64,000 bases of DNA from Bradyrhizobium yuanmingense (GTDB lineage: Bacteria > Pseudomonadota > Alphaproteobacteria > Rhizobiales > Xanthobacteraceae), in the NCBI RefSeq assembly GCF_029167105.1, contig NZ_JARFML010000002.1, positions 62,001-126,000 of the forward strand, written 5' to 3'. Both the position numbers and the translations under genes were made by a program. Below are positions 38,751 to 47,610 of the stretch, piece by piece (position 1 is the stretch's first letter; every line of letters starts with the position of its first letter). The notes below the pieces were generated by a model that did not search any database, was not told the DNA's origin, and saw only the letters and a program-made list of their open reading frames with translations.

Positions 38751-39071
38751 CGTACCCTCCTGCAAAAGAGGCATACGTCTGCGGCTGGCGATCATGACAC
38801 TCCGAATGTCTAGCGACCCTGCCGGCCGCATTCGGGCGTATGTCCTTTCCAGGACGTGGGAACCTAACTCCGGCTTGCAAGAGCGGTATCGGAAATTATT
38901 TGCCGAGCCGCGGGACCATACTCGCCGGGCGCCATTGCCATACCGCAGTGCGGTCAGGGCGGCGCGCATTTGCAGATATCTCGTCTGCGCCAATCTCCCC
39001 TGGTCTCACCTTGGCAAGGGCCGTGTCAGCCTCCTAGATCAGGAGGCATCTGCAGTTCGGAGGGATCCCGC

Positions 39072-39347
39072 ATGGCGGCTTCGGTACGCAACAACAAGGA
39101 CAGGAGCCGCTTCGAGCTCGATGTCGGCGACGACATCGCCTTCGCCAATTACCGGCTGACGCCGTCGGCCGTAATCATCACCCACACCGAGACGCCGCGC
39201 GCGTTGCGCGGGCGCGGCATCGGCTCCGAGCTGGTCAAGGGAGCGCTCGACCTGATCCGGCGCGACGGCAAGAAGGTGATCGCCGGCTGCGGCTTCGTCG
39301 TCGACTATCTCGACCGGCATCCGGAGGATGCGGATCTGGTCGCCTGA
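39072..39347 (+). CDS. Small GNAT-type N-acetyltransferase (COG2388), copy 2
   Basis: 91 residues, aligning end to end with copy 1: NNK...RFELDVGDDIAFANY, RGRGIGSELVKGALDLIRRD, CGFVVDYLDRHPEDADLV. Probably an old duplication. Confidence 0.88.
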   Translation: MAASVRNNKDRSRFELDVGDDIAFANYRLTPSAVIITHTETPRALRGRGIGSELVKGALDLIRRDGKKVIAGCGFVVDYLDRHPEDADLVA

Positions 39348-39351
39348 ATGC

Positions 39352-39378
39352 AAAAGGGCCCGCGGTGATCGCGGGCCC
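39352..39378 (-). terminator. Rho-independent terminator of the DUF3597 gene
   Basis: The stem GGGCCCGCG / CGCGGGCCC (39356-39378) is followed by TTTT on the minus strand. It lies 24 bases after the DUF3597 stop. Confidence 0.7.
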
Positions 39379-39401
39379 CTGCGGCACGACCCCAGGTCCG
39401 G

Positions 39402-39800
39402 TCAGTGCTTGATCTCCGGCGGCAGCTTGCCGCCATTAGCGGCGAGCTTGGACATCACCTGCTTGTGCAGCCAGACGTTCATGCTCGCCGAGTCGTTCAT
39501 GTCGCCGCTGTAGCCCAGCTCCTTGGCGAGATCCTTGCGCGCAGCGAGGCTGGAATCGATGTCGAGCGCCTTCATGAGATCGACGATGGAGGTACGCCAT
39601 TCCAGCTTCTCGCCCTTGTGCGCGGCGGCCGCCTTGTCGACGATCGCCGCAACGTCGACCGCAGCCATGGGTGCGGCGGCCGGCGTCGAAGGACTTGCCG
39701 ACCCTGCGGGGGCGCCCGGCGAAGCGGCGCCACCGGCCGGCGCAGCGGAGGCCGGCTGGCCGCCGAAGATCGCGCTGATGATTTTCCCGAAAATGCTCAT
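39402..39800 (-). CDS. DUF3597 domain protein
   Basis: 132 residues from MSIFGKIISAIFGGQPASA with GGGGAG upstream. An Ala/Pro-rich linker precedes the DUF3597 domain (about 50-132: VDVAAIVDKAAAAHKGEKLE, MKALDIDSSLAARKDLAKEL, then the C-terminal MSKLAANGGKLPPEIK). Its role is unknown. Confidence 0.87.
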   Translation of the reverse strand: MSIFGKIISAIFGGQPASAAPAGGAASPGAPAGSASPSTPAAAPMAAVDVAAIVDKAAAAHKGEKLEWRTSIVDLMKALDIDSSLAARKDLAKELGYSGDMNDSASMNVWLHKQVMSKLAANGGKLPPEIKH

Positions 39801-40142
39801 GTCTGCTCCCCGAAAAGGAATCCGTTGGAAGGGCCTTGCGTGGCACTTATAGACGAAGTTGGTGCGCCGCGCCCGCGAAGTTCCGCGAGCGGACAGCAGC
39901 ATCAGCTTATCTGCGGCGAAATGACGACAGAATGACGCCGCATTGATTGCGTCGCGGCATCGAAATTTCACCCAAGCGTGAGGGACAGGACTCGGACTTG
40001 GGAGTATGGTTGCCGTTCAGCTCGCGATGCCATCCGGAATTCGCGTCTGGTCGGGATCGCGGGATTTCAAGAGAATGGGCGGCCGCTTGCGCCGTTTGCC
40101 GGCGCCGGGTGCAGCTGCTTGGCAAGGGAGCTAGCGACGACC
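39801..40142. other. Divergent intergenic region
   Basis: No credible gene or repeat. It must hold the divergent promoters of the DUF3597 and DUF2189 genes; no strong -35/-10 pair stands out. Confidence 0.4.
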
Positions 40143-41051
40143 ATGGCCACACTCTACCAGGGCAATGTCCCCACGATGGCCCAGCCCACGGATGCGGCTG
40201 GACCGGTGATCCGAACCATTCAATTGTCCGATCTGCACGACGCGCTCAGGCGCGGCTGGGAGGATTTCAAGGCCGTTCCGAGCCACGCCATCATCCTCTG
40301 CGTGATCTACCCGGTGCTCGGCCTCGTGCTCGCCCGTGTGGTAATGGGCTATTCGGTGCTGCCGCTGCTGTTTCCGCTCGCCGCGGGCTTCGCGCTGATC
40401 GGGCCCTTCGCTGCGCTCGGGCTCTACGAGCTTTCCAGCCGGCGCGAGCGCTATGAACCGGCCAGCGCCTGGGATGCCATGGAGGTGCTGCGATCGCCGT
40501 CGTTCGGCGCGATGCTCGGCCTCGGTACGTTGCTGTTCGCCCTGTTCGTCACCTGGGTGGCGACCGCGCAGGCGATCTATGTCGCGGCGTTCGGCTACGA
40601 GGGCGTCACCGGATTCTCGGACTTCATGATGCGCGTGCTGACAACGCAGCAAGGCTGGTGGCTGATCGTGGTTGGCTGCGGCACCGGATTCCTGTTCGCG
40701 CTCGCCGCGCTCTCTCTCAGTGCCGTGTCGTTCCCCTTGATGCTGGACCGCCATGCCGGTGCGTTCGAGGCGATGAGCACCTCGCTGCGCGTGGTGGCGA
40801 AAAACCCGGTGCCGATGGCGGCCTGGGGCCTGATCGTGGCGGTGCTGCTCGCGCTCGGCACAATCCCGGCCTTCCTCGGCCTCGCCGTTGTGGTCCCGCT
40901 GCTCGGGCACGCTACGTGGCACCTTTACCGCAAGGTGATCGCGTCCGATCCGGGCGCACGTCCGGTCCCGCCTCCGCCGCATCGGCCGCGCAAGCCGGCC
41001 GCCGACTTCCCGGCCAACCTTTTCCCGTGGCGGAATCGGACTGACGTCTGA
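40143..41051 (+). CDS. DUF2189 integral membrane protein
   Basis: 302 residues. RTIQLSDLHDALRRGWEDFK is the DUF2189 N-terminus, and six membrane segments follow (about 47-66, 70-92, 115-140, 160-185, 205-235, 250-270). The C-terminal tail is Pro/Arg-rich and cytoplasmic. Open frame extends to 39978, but no homology is seen there. Function unknown. Confidence 0.85.
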   Translation: MATLYQGNVPTMAQPTDAAGPVIRTIQLSDLHDALRRGWEDFKAVPSHAIILCVIYPVLGLVLARVVMGYSVLPLLFPLAAGFALIGPFAALGLYELSSRRERYEPASAWDAMEVLRSPSFGAMLGLGTLLFALFVTWVATAQAIYVAAFGYEGVTGFSDFMMRVLTTQQGWWLIVVGCGTGFLFALAALSLSAVSFPLMLDRHAGAFEAMSTSLRVVAKNPVPMAAWGLIVAVLLALGTIPAFLGLAVVVPLLGHATWHLYRKVIASDPGARPVPPPPHRPRKPAADFPANLFPWRNRTDV

Positions 41052-41063
41052 CAATCTCGTGAC

Positions 41064-41096
41064 GTGCGGCCCTGGCCGGTTCGGACAGGGCCGCAC
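41064..41096. terminator. Strong hairpin after the DUF2189 gene
   Basis: An 11-bp perfect stem GTGCGGCCCTG / CAGGGCCGCAC with an 11-base loop, 12 bases after the stop. A T-run is lacking, so it may act as an RNA 3' end or a rho-assisted terminator. Confidence 0.5.
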
Positions 41097-41170
41097 GCCT
41101 TGCTTTGGCCGCGGTTACAGCCGAGATTATGTTGCCGGTCAGGTCAATTCACGGAAATCCATTTCATCTG

Positions 41171-41995
41171 ATGACTCCGACGATTTCTCGTCTTGCTCTC
41201 GCAGCCTTGGCCGTCTCCGCGTCCCTTCTCTCAGTCCAGCCAGCGCCCGCCGCGGTTGCCTGCGACTCGGGCAATTTCGACGCTTGGCTGGCTGATTTCA
41301 AAACCGACGCTGCGGCGAAGGGGATCTCGCAGCAGACCATCGCTGCCGGACTTGCCGGCGTCACGCTCGACCAGAGCGTGCTCAACCGCGACCGCTCGCA
41401 AAAGGTCTTCACCCAGAGCTTCGAGGAGTTCTCCGGCCGCATGGTGCCGCCACGCTTGGAGCGCGGCTCCAATAGGATGAAGCAATACGGCTCGGTGCTG
41501 TCGCGCATCGAGCAGGCCTATGGCGTGCCGGGCGAAGTCCTGGTCGCGATCTGGGGCCTGGAGACCGATTTCGGCGTCAACACCGGCAAATTCGCAACCA
41601 TCCGCTCGCTTGCAACGCTCGCTTACGATTGCCGTCGCTCCGAGCAGTTTCGCGCCGAGCTGTTGGATGCGCTGCGCATCGTCCAGCGCGGCGATCTTGC
41701 GCCCGCCGACATGAAAGGCGCCTGGGCCGGGGAGCTCGGCCAGACCCAATTCATGCCGTCATCCTGGATGAAATATGCCATCGACTTCGACGGCAACGGC
41801 AAGCGCGATCTTCTGCATAACGTGCCCGACGTGCTCGCCTCCACGGCCAATTATCTGGTCGGCTATGGCTGGCAGAAGGGCAAGGACTGGCAGCCGGGCA
41901 GCCCGAACTTTGAGGTGCTCAAGCAGTGGAACAAGAGCGAGGTCTACTCCAAGACCGTGGCCTATTTTGCCGCCCAGCTCGCACGCGCCCCTTAG
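41171..41995 (+). CDS. Lytic murein transglycosylase (MltB/SLT_2 family)
   Basis: 274 residues with signal peptide (LALAALAVSASLLSVQPAPA). The catalytic glutamate is in IWGLETDFGVNTG. GELGQTQFMPSSWMKYAIDF and the ANYLVGYGW block are family signatures. It cleaves murein glycan strands to 1,6-anhydro-muropeptides in the periplasm. It lacks the extra C-terminal peptidoglycan-binding domain some relatives have. Confidence 0.92.
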   Translation: MTPTISRLALAALAVSASLLSVQPAPAAVACDSGNFDAWLADFKTDAAAKGISQQTIAAGLAGVTLDQSVLNRDRSQKVFTQSFEEFSGRMVPPRLERGSNRMKQYGSVLSRIEQAYGVPGEVLVAIWGLETDFGVNTGKFATIRSLATLAYDCRRSEQFRAELLDALRIVQRGDLAPADMKGAWAGELGQTQFMPSSWMKYAIDFDGNGKRDLLHNVPDVLASTANYLVGYGWQKGKDWQPGSPNFEVLKQWNKSEVYSKTVAYFAAQLARAP

Positions 41996-42066
41996 ACTAA
42001 CTCGTCAAAACGCTTGGGCCGATCGCAAGGCGACCGGCCCTCTTGGGTGAATTTACTTGGGTGCGT

Positions 42067-42330
42067 TTACTTGCCCATGGTGGCATGCATCGCCTTGTTC
42101 AGATGCGCGCCGCACGTACCCATTTTGCCGTTGAGCAGCGAGTCCTGAGCCGCAGCGATCTCTTTCTGCGCGACGAACTTGCTGTCGCCGTCGGCCATGT
42201 TCTCGATCGCGGTTTCCGTTTTCTCCAGATTGGCCCCGCTGCAACCGCCCATGGCGTGCTTGGCGGCCTGGGCGGGCGCGATGGCGAATGCAACAGCGGC
42301 GACTGCGATGACCCCGAGTAACTTCGTCAT
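42067..42330 (-). CDS. Small exported hypothetical protein
   Basis: 87 residues with a signal peptide (LGVIAVAAVAFAIAPAQAA). The mature part is helical with two cysteines (GGCSG, GTCGAH) and a His-containing C-terminus. Function unknown. Confidence 0.75.
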   Translation of the reverse strand: MTKLLGVIAVAAVAFAIAPAQAAKHAMGGCSGANLEKTETAIENMADGDSKFVAQKEIAAAQDSLLNGKMGTCGAHLNKAMHATMGK

Positions 42331-42890
42331 GACGTTACTTCCTTCTTGTGATGAGGCAGACCAGCGAAATTGCCGGAATCTGCAGCACGACTTTTCTCAG
42401 GGCGCGGCAACTTGCCGCAATCAACTCCTCGCGAGAACTGCGTGATGTTGCACTCGGCACAGAGCAGCATGCAGAAATTCGTTCTTCATTTGCGCCGATG
42501 CACAGCATCGGTACCGAACGACTATTGAATGAATCAATGCTCACTTTTAAGATTTTGGATGCATGCGAATCATGCATACGTGCTTTGGGTCTAGGCGCTA
42601 CCATGCTCGCTAGCGCACTGTGAAAAGCGCCCTATGTTCACGGGTGCATGGCACGTCTAGGATCTTAGCATAAGCCCGTGACTTCACGGTGATTTGTCGT
42701 CCACGACCGGACGTATTGCCCGGCGGACGAGCAGGAGCGCTTGTCAGTTAATCGTTGGTTACGATCGATATGCGCACAGCGCTTAGCTGCATCGCAACAT
42801 CGGAACTTTCGCACTGCACCACTCTCACCTATATTCATTTCAACGATGAGGCCTCAAGCAAAGGCTGAATCGAACTACAGGAGACTACCA
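42331..42890. other. Gene-free region between a small exported protein and DUF1127 genes
   Basis: 560 bases, AT-richer than its neighbours, without a credible gene. The perfect dyad ATGCATG-CGAAT-CATGCAT is at 42559-42577. The promoter of the DUF1127 gene should be near 42800-42860. Confidence 0.45.
42559..42577. promoter_or_regulatory. Perfect 7-bp dyad, possible operator
   Basis: ATGCATG (42559-42565) and CATGCAT (42571-42577) around five bases. It is in a long gene-free stretch; no known regulator can be named. Confidence 0.3.
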
Positions 42891-43043
42891 ATGCTGCTCT
42901 CGCTCATCCGCATGATCCAGGCCTTCCGGGACTATCAGCGCAATGTTGCCGAGCTGTCCCAGCTCAGCGATCGCGAATTGGCCGATATCGGCCTCGATCG
43001 CTCGGACATCCCGCGCGTTGCCGCCGGCCAGTATCAGGGCTGA
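42891..43043 (+). CDS. DUF1127 domain protein
   Basis: 50 residues; AGGAG seven bases before the ATG. RDYQRNVAELSQLSDRELAD and IGLDRSDIPRVA are the DUF1127 (YjiS-like) motif with a basic, arginine-containing helix. In several alphaproteobacteria such small proteins take part in RNA turnover and nutrient responses. Confidence 0.9.
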   Translation: MLLSLIRMIQAFRDYQRNVAELSQLSDRELADIGLDRSDIPRVAAGQYQG

Positions 43044-43170
43044 TATCCTTCAGCCCTTCACTAGAACGGACCGATAGCGCCCGCCTCGTGCGGGCGTTGT
43101 CGCATCTGGTGGCAGAAAACTCGATCTCGGCGATTCCACTCTCCGCCGAAAAGCGCTACCTGTCCGCCCC

Positions 43171-44598
43171 ATGACAGGACCCCAATCCAACCTCGTCCAC
43201 GTGATCGGTGCCGGCCTCGCCGGTTCGGAAGCTGCCTGGCAGATTGCGAAGTCCGGCGTGCCCGTGGTGCTGCACGAGATGCGGCCGACCCGCATGACCG
43301 AGGCGCACCGCACCGACGGACTTGCCGAGCTCGTCTGCTCCAACTCGTTCCGCTCGGATGACGCCGCCAACAACGCCGTCGGCCTGCTGCATGCGGAGAT
43401 GCGCCGCCTCGGCTCGCTGATCATGCGCGCGGCCGACGCCAACCAGGTGCCCGCCGGCGGCGCACTCGCGGTCGATCGTGACGGCTTCTCCGCTGCCGTC
43501 ACCAAGGCCCTGAACGATCATCCCCTGATCGAGATCGCGCGCGGCGAGGTCGCGGGCCTGCCGCCGGCCGCGTGGAGCAGCGTCATCGTCGCCACCGGCC
43601 CCCTCACCTCCGCGCCGCTGGCCGACGCCATCCGCGAGCTGACCGACGAGAACGCCCTCGCCTTCTTCGACGCCATCGCGCCGATCGTGCACCGCGAATC
43701 CATCGACATGTCGGTAGCCTGGTTCCAATCGCGCTACGACAAGGTCGGCCCTGGCGGCAACGGTGCCGACTACATCAACTGCCCCATGACCAAGGAGCAG
43801 TATGAGGGCTTCGTCGCCGCGCTGATCGCCGGCGAGAAGACCGAGTTCAAGGAATGGGAGACCAACACGCCCTATTTCGACGGCTGCCTGCCGATCGAGG
43901 TGATGGCGGAGCGCGGCCCCGAGACGCTGCGCCATGGTCCCATGAAGCCGGTCGGCCTCACCAATCCGCACGATCCCACCACGAAACCCTACGCGATCGT
44001 TCAGCTGCGCCAGGACAACAAGCTCGGTACGCTTTACAACATCGTCGGCTTCCAGACCAAGCTGAAGTATGGCGAGCAGCAGCGCATCTTCCGCACCATC
44101 CCGGGGCTGGAGAACGCCGAATTCGCCCGCCTCGGCGGCCTGCACCGCAACACCTTCCTGAACTCGCCGAAGCTGCTCGACGGCCAGCTGCGGCTGCGCG
44201 CACAGACGCGGCTGCGCTTCGCCGGCCAGATGACGGGCTGCGAAGGCTATGTGGAATCCGCCAGCGTCGGCTTGATCGCGGGTCTCTATGCAGCCGCGGA
44301 AGCGCGCGGCGAGACGCTTGTCAGCCCGCCGGCTACGACCGCACTGGGATCGCTGCTCGGTCACATCACCGGCGGCCATATCGAGACCATCGAGCCGGGC
44401 ACGCGCTCGTTCCAGCCGATGAACATCAATTTCGGCTTGTTTCCACCGCTCACGAGCGTGCCAACGAAGAAGCCCGACGGCACGCGGCTGCGCGGCAACG
44501 AGAAGACGGTGGCCAAGAAGCAGGCGCTGAGCGCACGGGCGCTCGCCGATCTCGATCGCTGGATCGCCGATCACCTGCGCATTGCCGCCGCCGCGTGA
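43171..44598 (+). CDS. trmFO: tRNA (uracil-54-C5) methyltransferase, folate/FAD-dependent
   Basis: 475 residues. [20 protein letters not shown] is the FAD-binding fold; [20 protein letters not shown] holds the conserved cysteine region. It makes ribothymidine-54 with methylenetetrahydrofolate as carbon donor. Conserved blocks LFPP, TSYRALTALGSL-like ([15 protein letters not shown]) near the end. Followed by the kinase-like fusion gene after seven bases. Confidence 0.95.
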   Translation: MTGPQSNLVHVIGAGLAGSEAAWQIAKSGVPVVLHEMRPTRMTEAHRTDGLAELVCSNSFRSDDAANNAVGLLHAEMRRLGSLIMRAADANQVPAGGALAVDRDGFSAAVTKALNDHPLIEIARGEVAGLPPAAWSSVIVATGPLTSAPLADAIRELTDENALAFFDAIAPIVHRESIDMSVAWFQSRYDKVGPGGNGADYINCPMTKEQYEGFVAALIAGEKTEFKEWETNTPYFDGCLPIEVMAERGPETLRHGPMKPVGLTNPHDPTTKPYAIVQLRQDNKLGTLYNIVGFQTKLKYGEQQRIFRTIPGLENAEFARLGGLHRNTFLNSPKLLDGQLRLRAQTRLRFAGQMTGCEGYVESASVGLIAGLYAAAEARGETLVSPPATTALGSLLGHITGGHIETIEPGTRSFQPMNINFGLFPPLTSVPTKKPDGTRLRGNEKTVAKKQALSARALADLDRWIADHLRIAAAA

Positions 44599-44605
44599 GT
44601 TTGCA

Positions 44606-45700
44606 ATGAGCTTGCCCAAAGACGACGCCGCAGAGCTGTCGGCGCGCTGGACCGAAGGCGTGATGCTCAAGCGCGACGTGTTCTCGACCGTCGAGCGCGG
44701 CCGTTTCCGCAGCGAAAGCGGCGAGATCGACGCGGTGCTGCGCCGGCTCGACGAGGTGCCATGGTGGTCGCTCCTGCTGGCACGCCACCTGTTCGCCCGC
44801 GAGAAGCAGGCCCTGGTGCGGGCCAAAGGCCTCGACGTCGGCCCCGAGCTGCTGTGGGCCGGGCGCCGCGCCCTGGTGCGCGGCTTCGTCGACGGCGTGG
44901 CGCTGCATCTGGCAAAGCCGCATGGCGATCTCGCCTATTTCCGCTCCGCCAAGGCCGCACTGCGCCGGCTGCGCCGCGCCGGCATCTGCCACAACGATCT
45001 CGCCAAGGAGCAGAACTGGCTGGTCGGCCGCGACGGCCGCGCCTATGTCACCGACTTCCAGCTCGCCGCGTGTTTCAAGCGCCGCGGCCGGCTCTATCGC
45101 ATCCTCGCCTATGAAGACCTCCGGCATCTGCTCAAGCACAAGCGCTCTTACGCGCCCGAGGCGCTGACGCCGCGAGAGCTAAAGATCCTGGCGAGGAAGT
45201 CGTTCGCCGCGAGCCTGTGGCTCGCCACCGGCAAGAAGGTCTATCGCGCCATCACCCGCGGCCTGTTCAACTTCACCGACCGCGAGGGCGGCGGCCGTCG
45301 GCTCGTCAACGACGCGCCGGTGCTGGCCGAGCTGATCCGGCGGAATCCCGCCGTGCGCGACGCCGCCATCGTCGCCTTTGCCGACCGTCGCTCCGGCGTC
45401 GGGCTTTACGCCTTCGTCGAAGCCGATCAGGCCGCGCTCGAGGGCCAGCTCCGCAGCGAGCTTGCCGCCGCCAAGGGACCGAAGCCGCCGGAGCACATCC
45501 AGGTCGTGCACGCCCTGCCACGCAACACCAGCGGCAAGCCGCGCATCGAGGTCCTGCAACTGGTCGCCATGAACCAGCTCGACCTGATCGAGCCGATGAT
45601 GAAGAACGAGCAGGATCGCGCCTTCCTCAAGGATATCCTGGAGCAGCGCAAGAACCTGCGCGACCGCTTCAATTTCGAGGCGAAGCTCCCGACGAGCTAG
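44606..45700 (+). CDS. Kinase-like protein fused to an ANL (AMP-binding) C-terminal domain
   Basis: 364 residues. The N-terminal part (about 1-215) has a protein/small-molecule kinase core: catalytic loop GICHNDLAKEQNWLVG (HxD...N), metal-binding YVTDFQLA in place of DFG, and hinge-like VRGFVDG. No glycine-rich loop is clear, as in RIO and LPS-type kinases. The C-terminal part (about 230-325) resembles the swinging C-terminal domain of acyl-CoA and amino-acid activating enzymes. It ends with the A10-like motif LPRNTSGKPRIEVLQ carrying the lysine that serves adenylation. No adenylation N-domain is present. It follows trmFO closely (7 bases). Confidence 0.75.
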   Translation: MSLPKDDAAELSARWTEGVMLKRDVFSTVERGRFRSESGEIDAVLRRLDEVPWWSLLLARHLFAREKQALVRAKGLDVGPELLWAGRRALVRGFVDGVALHLAKPHGDLAYFRSAKAALRRLRRAGICHNDLAKEQNWLVGRDGRAYVTDFQLAACFKRRGRLYRILAYEDLRHLLKHKRSYAPEALTPRELKILARKSFAASLWLATGKKVYRAITRGLFNFTDREGGGRRLVNDAPVLAELIRRNPAVRDAAIVAFADRRSGVGLYAFVEADQAALEGQLRSELAAAKGPKPPEHIQVVHALPRNTSGKPRIEVLQLVAMNQLDLIEPMMKNEQDRAFLKDILEQRKNLRDRFNFEAKLPTS

Positions 45701-45792
45701 CGCGGAATCCGCGCCTTGAAGCCTCCACAATGGCGATCGAGAAGCGCTTGGATCACGCAGGGTTGGCAGAGATCATGGGCGCTCGGGGGACG

Positions 45793-46347
45793 ATGATGCA
45801 TCGTATGGTTGGCGGAACCATCGCCGGCCTTGTGCTGCTGGCAGGGGCGCCTGCGCTGGCCGACTCACCGGTGGAGCTGATCTCCAGCTTCCGTCTCAAG
45901 CATGGTGAGGCCCGCGTCGTCCGCGACGCCACCCTCGATCGCATCGCCATGGATCAGGCCCGCGCGATGGCGGCGAAGGACGACCTCAGCCACGACGCAC
46001 TCGGCCCGTTCAACCGCCGTGTCGCACCGGCCGGCGCGGGCCGCGCCGCCGAGAATATCGCCTACGGCTACGACAGTTTCGAGAAGACGCTGGGCCAGTG
46101 GATCGATTCCTCCGGGCACCGCAAGAACCTGTTGCTTCGCAACGCCTCCCGCGTCGGGATTGCCAGCGCGAAGAATGCGAGTGGAAAGCGCACCTATTGG
46201 GCCATGGTGATCGCCGGCGACTACGAGAAGGGCAAAGGCAAGAAAAAGGACAAGGAGCCCGTCGTTGCCGTGAAGCGCGAGCCCGCGCCCGCAAGCAAGC
46301 CGAAGTCCAGCAATTGTCACGTCAAGCTGCTCGGCCTCTGCATCTGA
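45793..46347 (+). CDS. CAP (SCP/PR-1) domain protein, exported
   Basis: 184 residues from MMHRMVGGTIAGLVLLAGAP; ATGs at 45730 and 45775 are in frame but the signal peptide and GGGGGA favour this one. CAP motifs: HGEARVVRDATLDRIAMDQA, SHDALGPFNRR, AAENIAYGY, WIDSSGHRKNLL and TYWAMVIAG. The tail is Lys/Pro-rich and ends with two Cys (NCHVKLLGLC). Function unknown; CAP domains bind lipids or ions. Confidence 0.85.
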   Translation: MMHRMVGGTIAGLVLLAGAPALADSPVELISSFRLKHGEARVVRDATLDRIAMDQARAMAAKDDLSHDALGPFNRRVAPAGAGRAAENIAYGYDSFEKTLGQWIDSSGHRKNLLLRNASRVGIASAKNASGKRTYWAMVIAGDYEKGKGKKKDKEPVVAVKREPAPASKPKSSNCHVKLLGLCI

Positions 46348-46424
46348 GGCGCGCCAGCCTATCTTGCTCGCGCTCGGCAACGCGCCTAATTCATGGACGA
46401 CATCGCAAGACGCGGAGGGCGTGA

Positions 46425-47603
46425 GTGATCGACCTCGACCGGATACGTGCCGACACGCCAGCCACCAGCCGGCTCGCCTATCTCCACAACGCCGGCGCGG
46501 CGCTGATGCCGACCCCCGTTGTCGCTGCAATGAAGCAGCATATCGACCTCGAAAGCGAGATCGGAGGCTATGCCGCCGCTGACCGCGAAGCCCAGCGGTT
46601 AGATGCGGTCTATGGCTCGGTCGCGCGCCTGCTGAATGCCGCACCCGACGAGATCGCGCTCGTGGAGAACGCGACGGTTGCCTGGCAGATGGCATTCTAT
46701 TCGCTTCCGTTTCGCAAGGGCGACCGCATCCTGACCGCCGAGGCTGAGTACGCCGCCAATTATGTTGCGTTTCTTCAGGTCGCGAAACGAACCGGCGCGA
46801 CCATCGAGGTCGTGCCGAGCGATCCCACCGGCGAGCTCGACGTGCACGCGCTGGAGCGTATGATCGACCGACGCGTGAAGCTGATCGCCATCACCTGGGT
46901 CCCCACCAATGGCGGGCTAGTCAATCCCGCCGCGGCCATCGGCAGGATTGCGCGGGCACACGGCATCCCCTATCTGCTCGATGCCTGCCAGGCGGTCGGC
47001 CAGATGGAGGTCGACGTCGAGGCCATCGGCTGCGACATGCTGTCGGCCACGGGACGAAAATTCCTGCGGGGGCCGCGCGGTACCGGCTTTCTCTATGTGC
47101 GCGGGGCGCTGCTGCAGCAGCTCGAGCCACCGATGATCGACCATTTTGCAGCGCCCTGGGTCTCGCGCGATGAATATCGGCTCCGCGACGATGCCCGCCG
47201 CTTCGAGACATGGGAGAATAATTACGCCGCCCGGCTTGGGCTCGGCGCTGCCGTCGACTATGCGCTCGACATCGGCATGGATGCCATCGAGGAGCGCTGC
47301 CGGCTGCTCGCGGGCCGCCTTCGCAGCGGCCTCGCTTCCATTCGCGGCATCACCATTCACGACCTTGGCCGCACGCCTGGCGCCATCGTCAGCTTCACTT
47401 TGGATGGATTTGAAGCGGAGGCCATTGTCAGCAGCGCGGCGGCGGCGGGCATCACGATCGGCGCTTCAGATCCGTCGAGCACCCGTATCGATGCCGAGAT
47501 CCGCGCGCTGCCCCATCTCGTGCGGGCTTCTCCGCATTACTACAACACCGAAGCCGAGATCGACCGGCTGATCGACCACGTCGCGGATTTGGCATCACGT
47601 TAG
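46425..47603 (+). CDS. Class V aminotransferase-fold PLP enzyme
   Basis: 392 residues from GTG with GGAGG six bases upstream. The PLP lysine is in SATGRKFLRGPRGTGFLYV, and the Asp-His-like pocket in YLLDACQAVGQMEVDVEAIG. It is related to cysteine desulfurases and isopenicillin-epimerase-like enzymes, without the desulfurase active-site Cys loop. Substrate unknown. Confidence 0.87.
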   Translation: MIDLDRIRADTPATSRLAYLHNAGAALMPTPVVAAMKQHIDLESEIGGYAAADREAQRLDAVYGSVARLLNAAPDEIALVENATVAWQMAFYSLPFRKGDRILTAEAEYAANYVAFLQVAKRTGATIEVVPSDPTGELDVHALERMIDRRVKLIAITWVPTNGGLVNPAAAIGRIARAHGIPYLLDACQAVGQMEVDVEAIGCDMLSATGRKFLRGPRGTGFLYVRGALLQQLEPPMIDHFAAPWVSRDEYRLRDDARRFETWENNYAARLGLGAAVDYALDIGMDAIEERCRLLAGRLRSGLASIRGITIHDLGRTPGAIVSFTLDGFEAEAIVSSAAAAGITIGASDPSSTRIDAEIRALPHLVRASPHYYNTEAEIDRLIDHVADLASR

Positions 47604-47610
47604 CGGGCGC

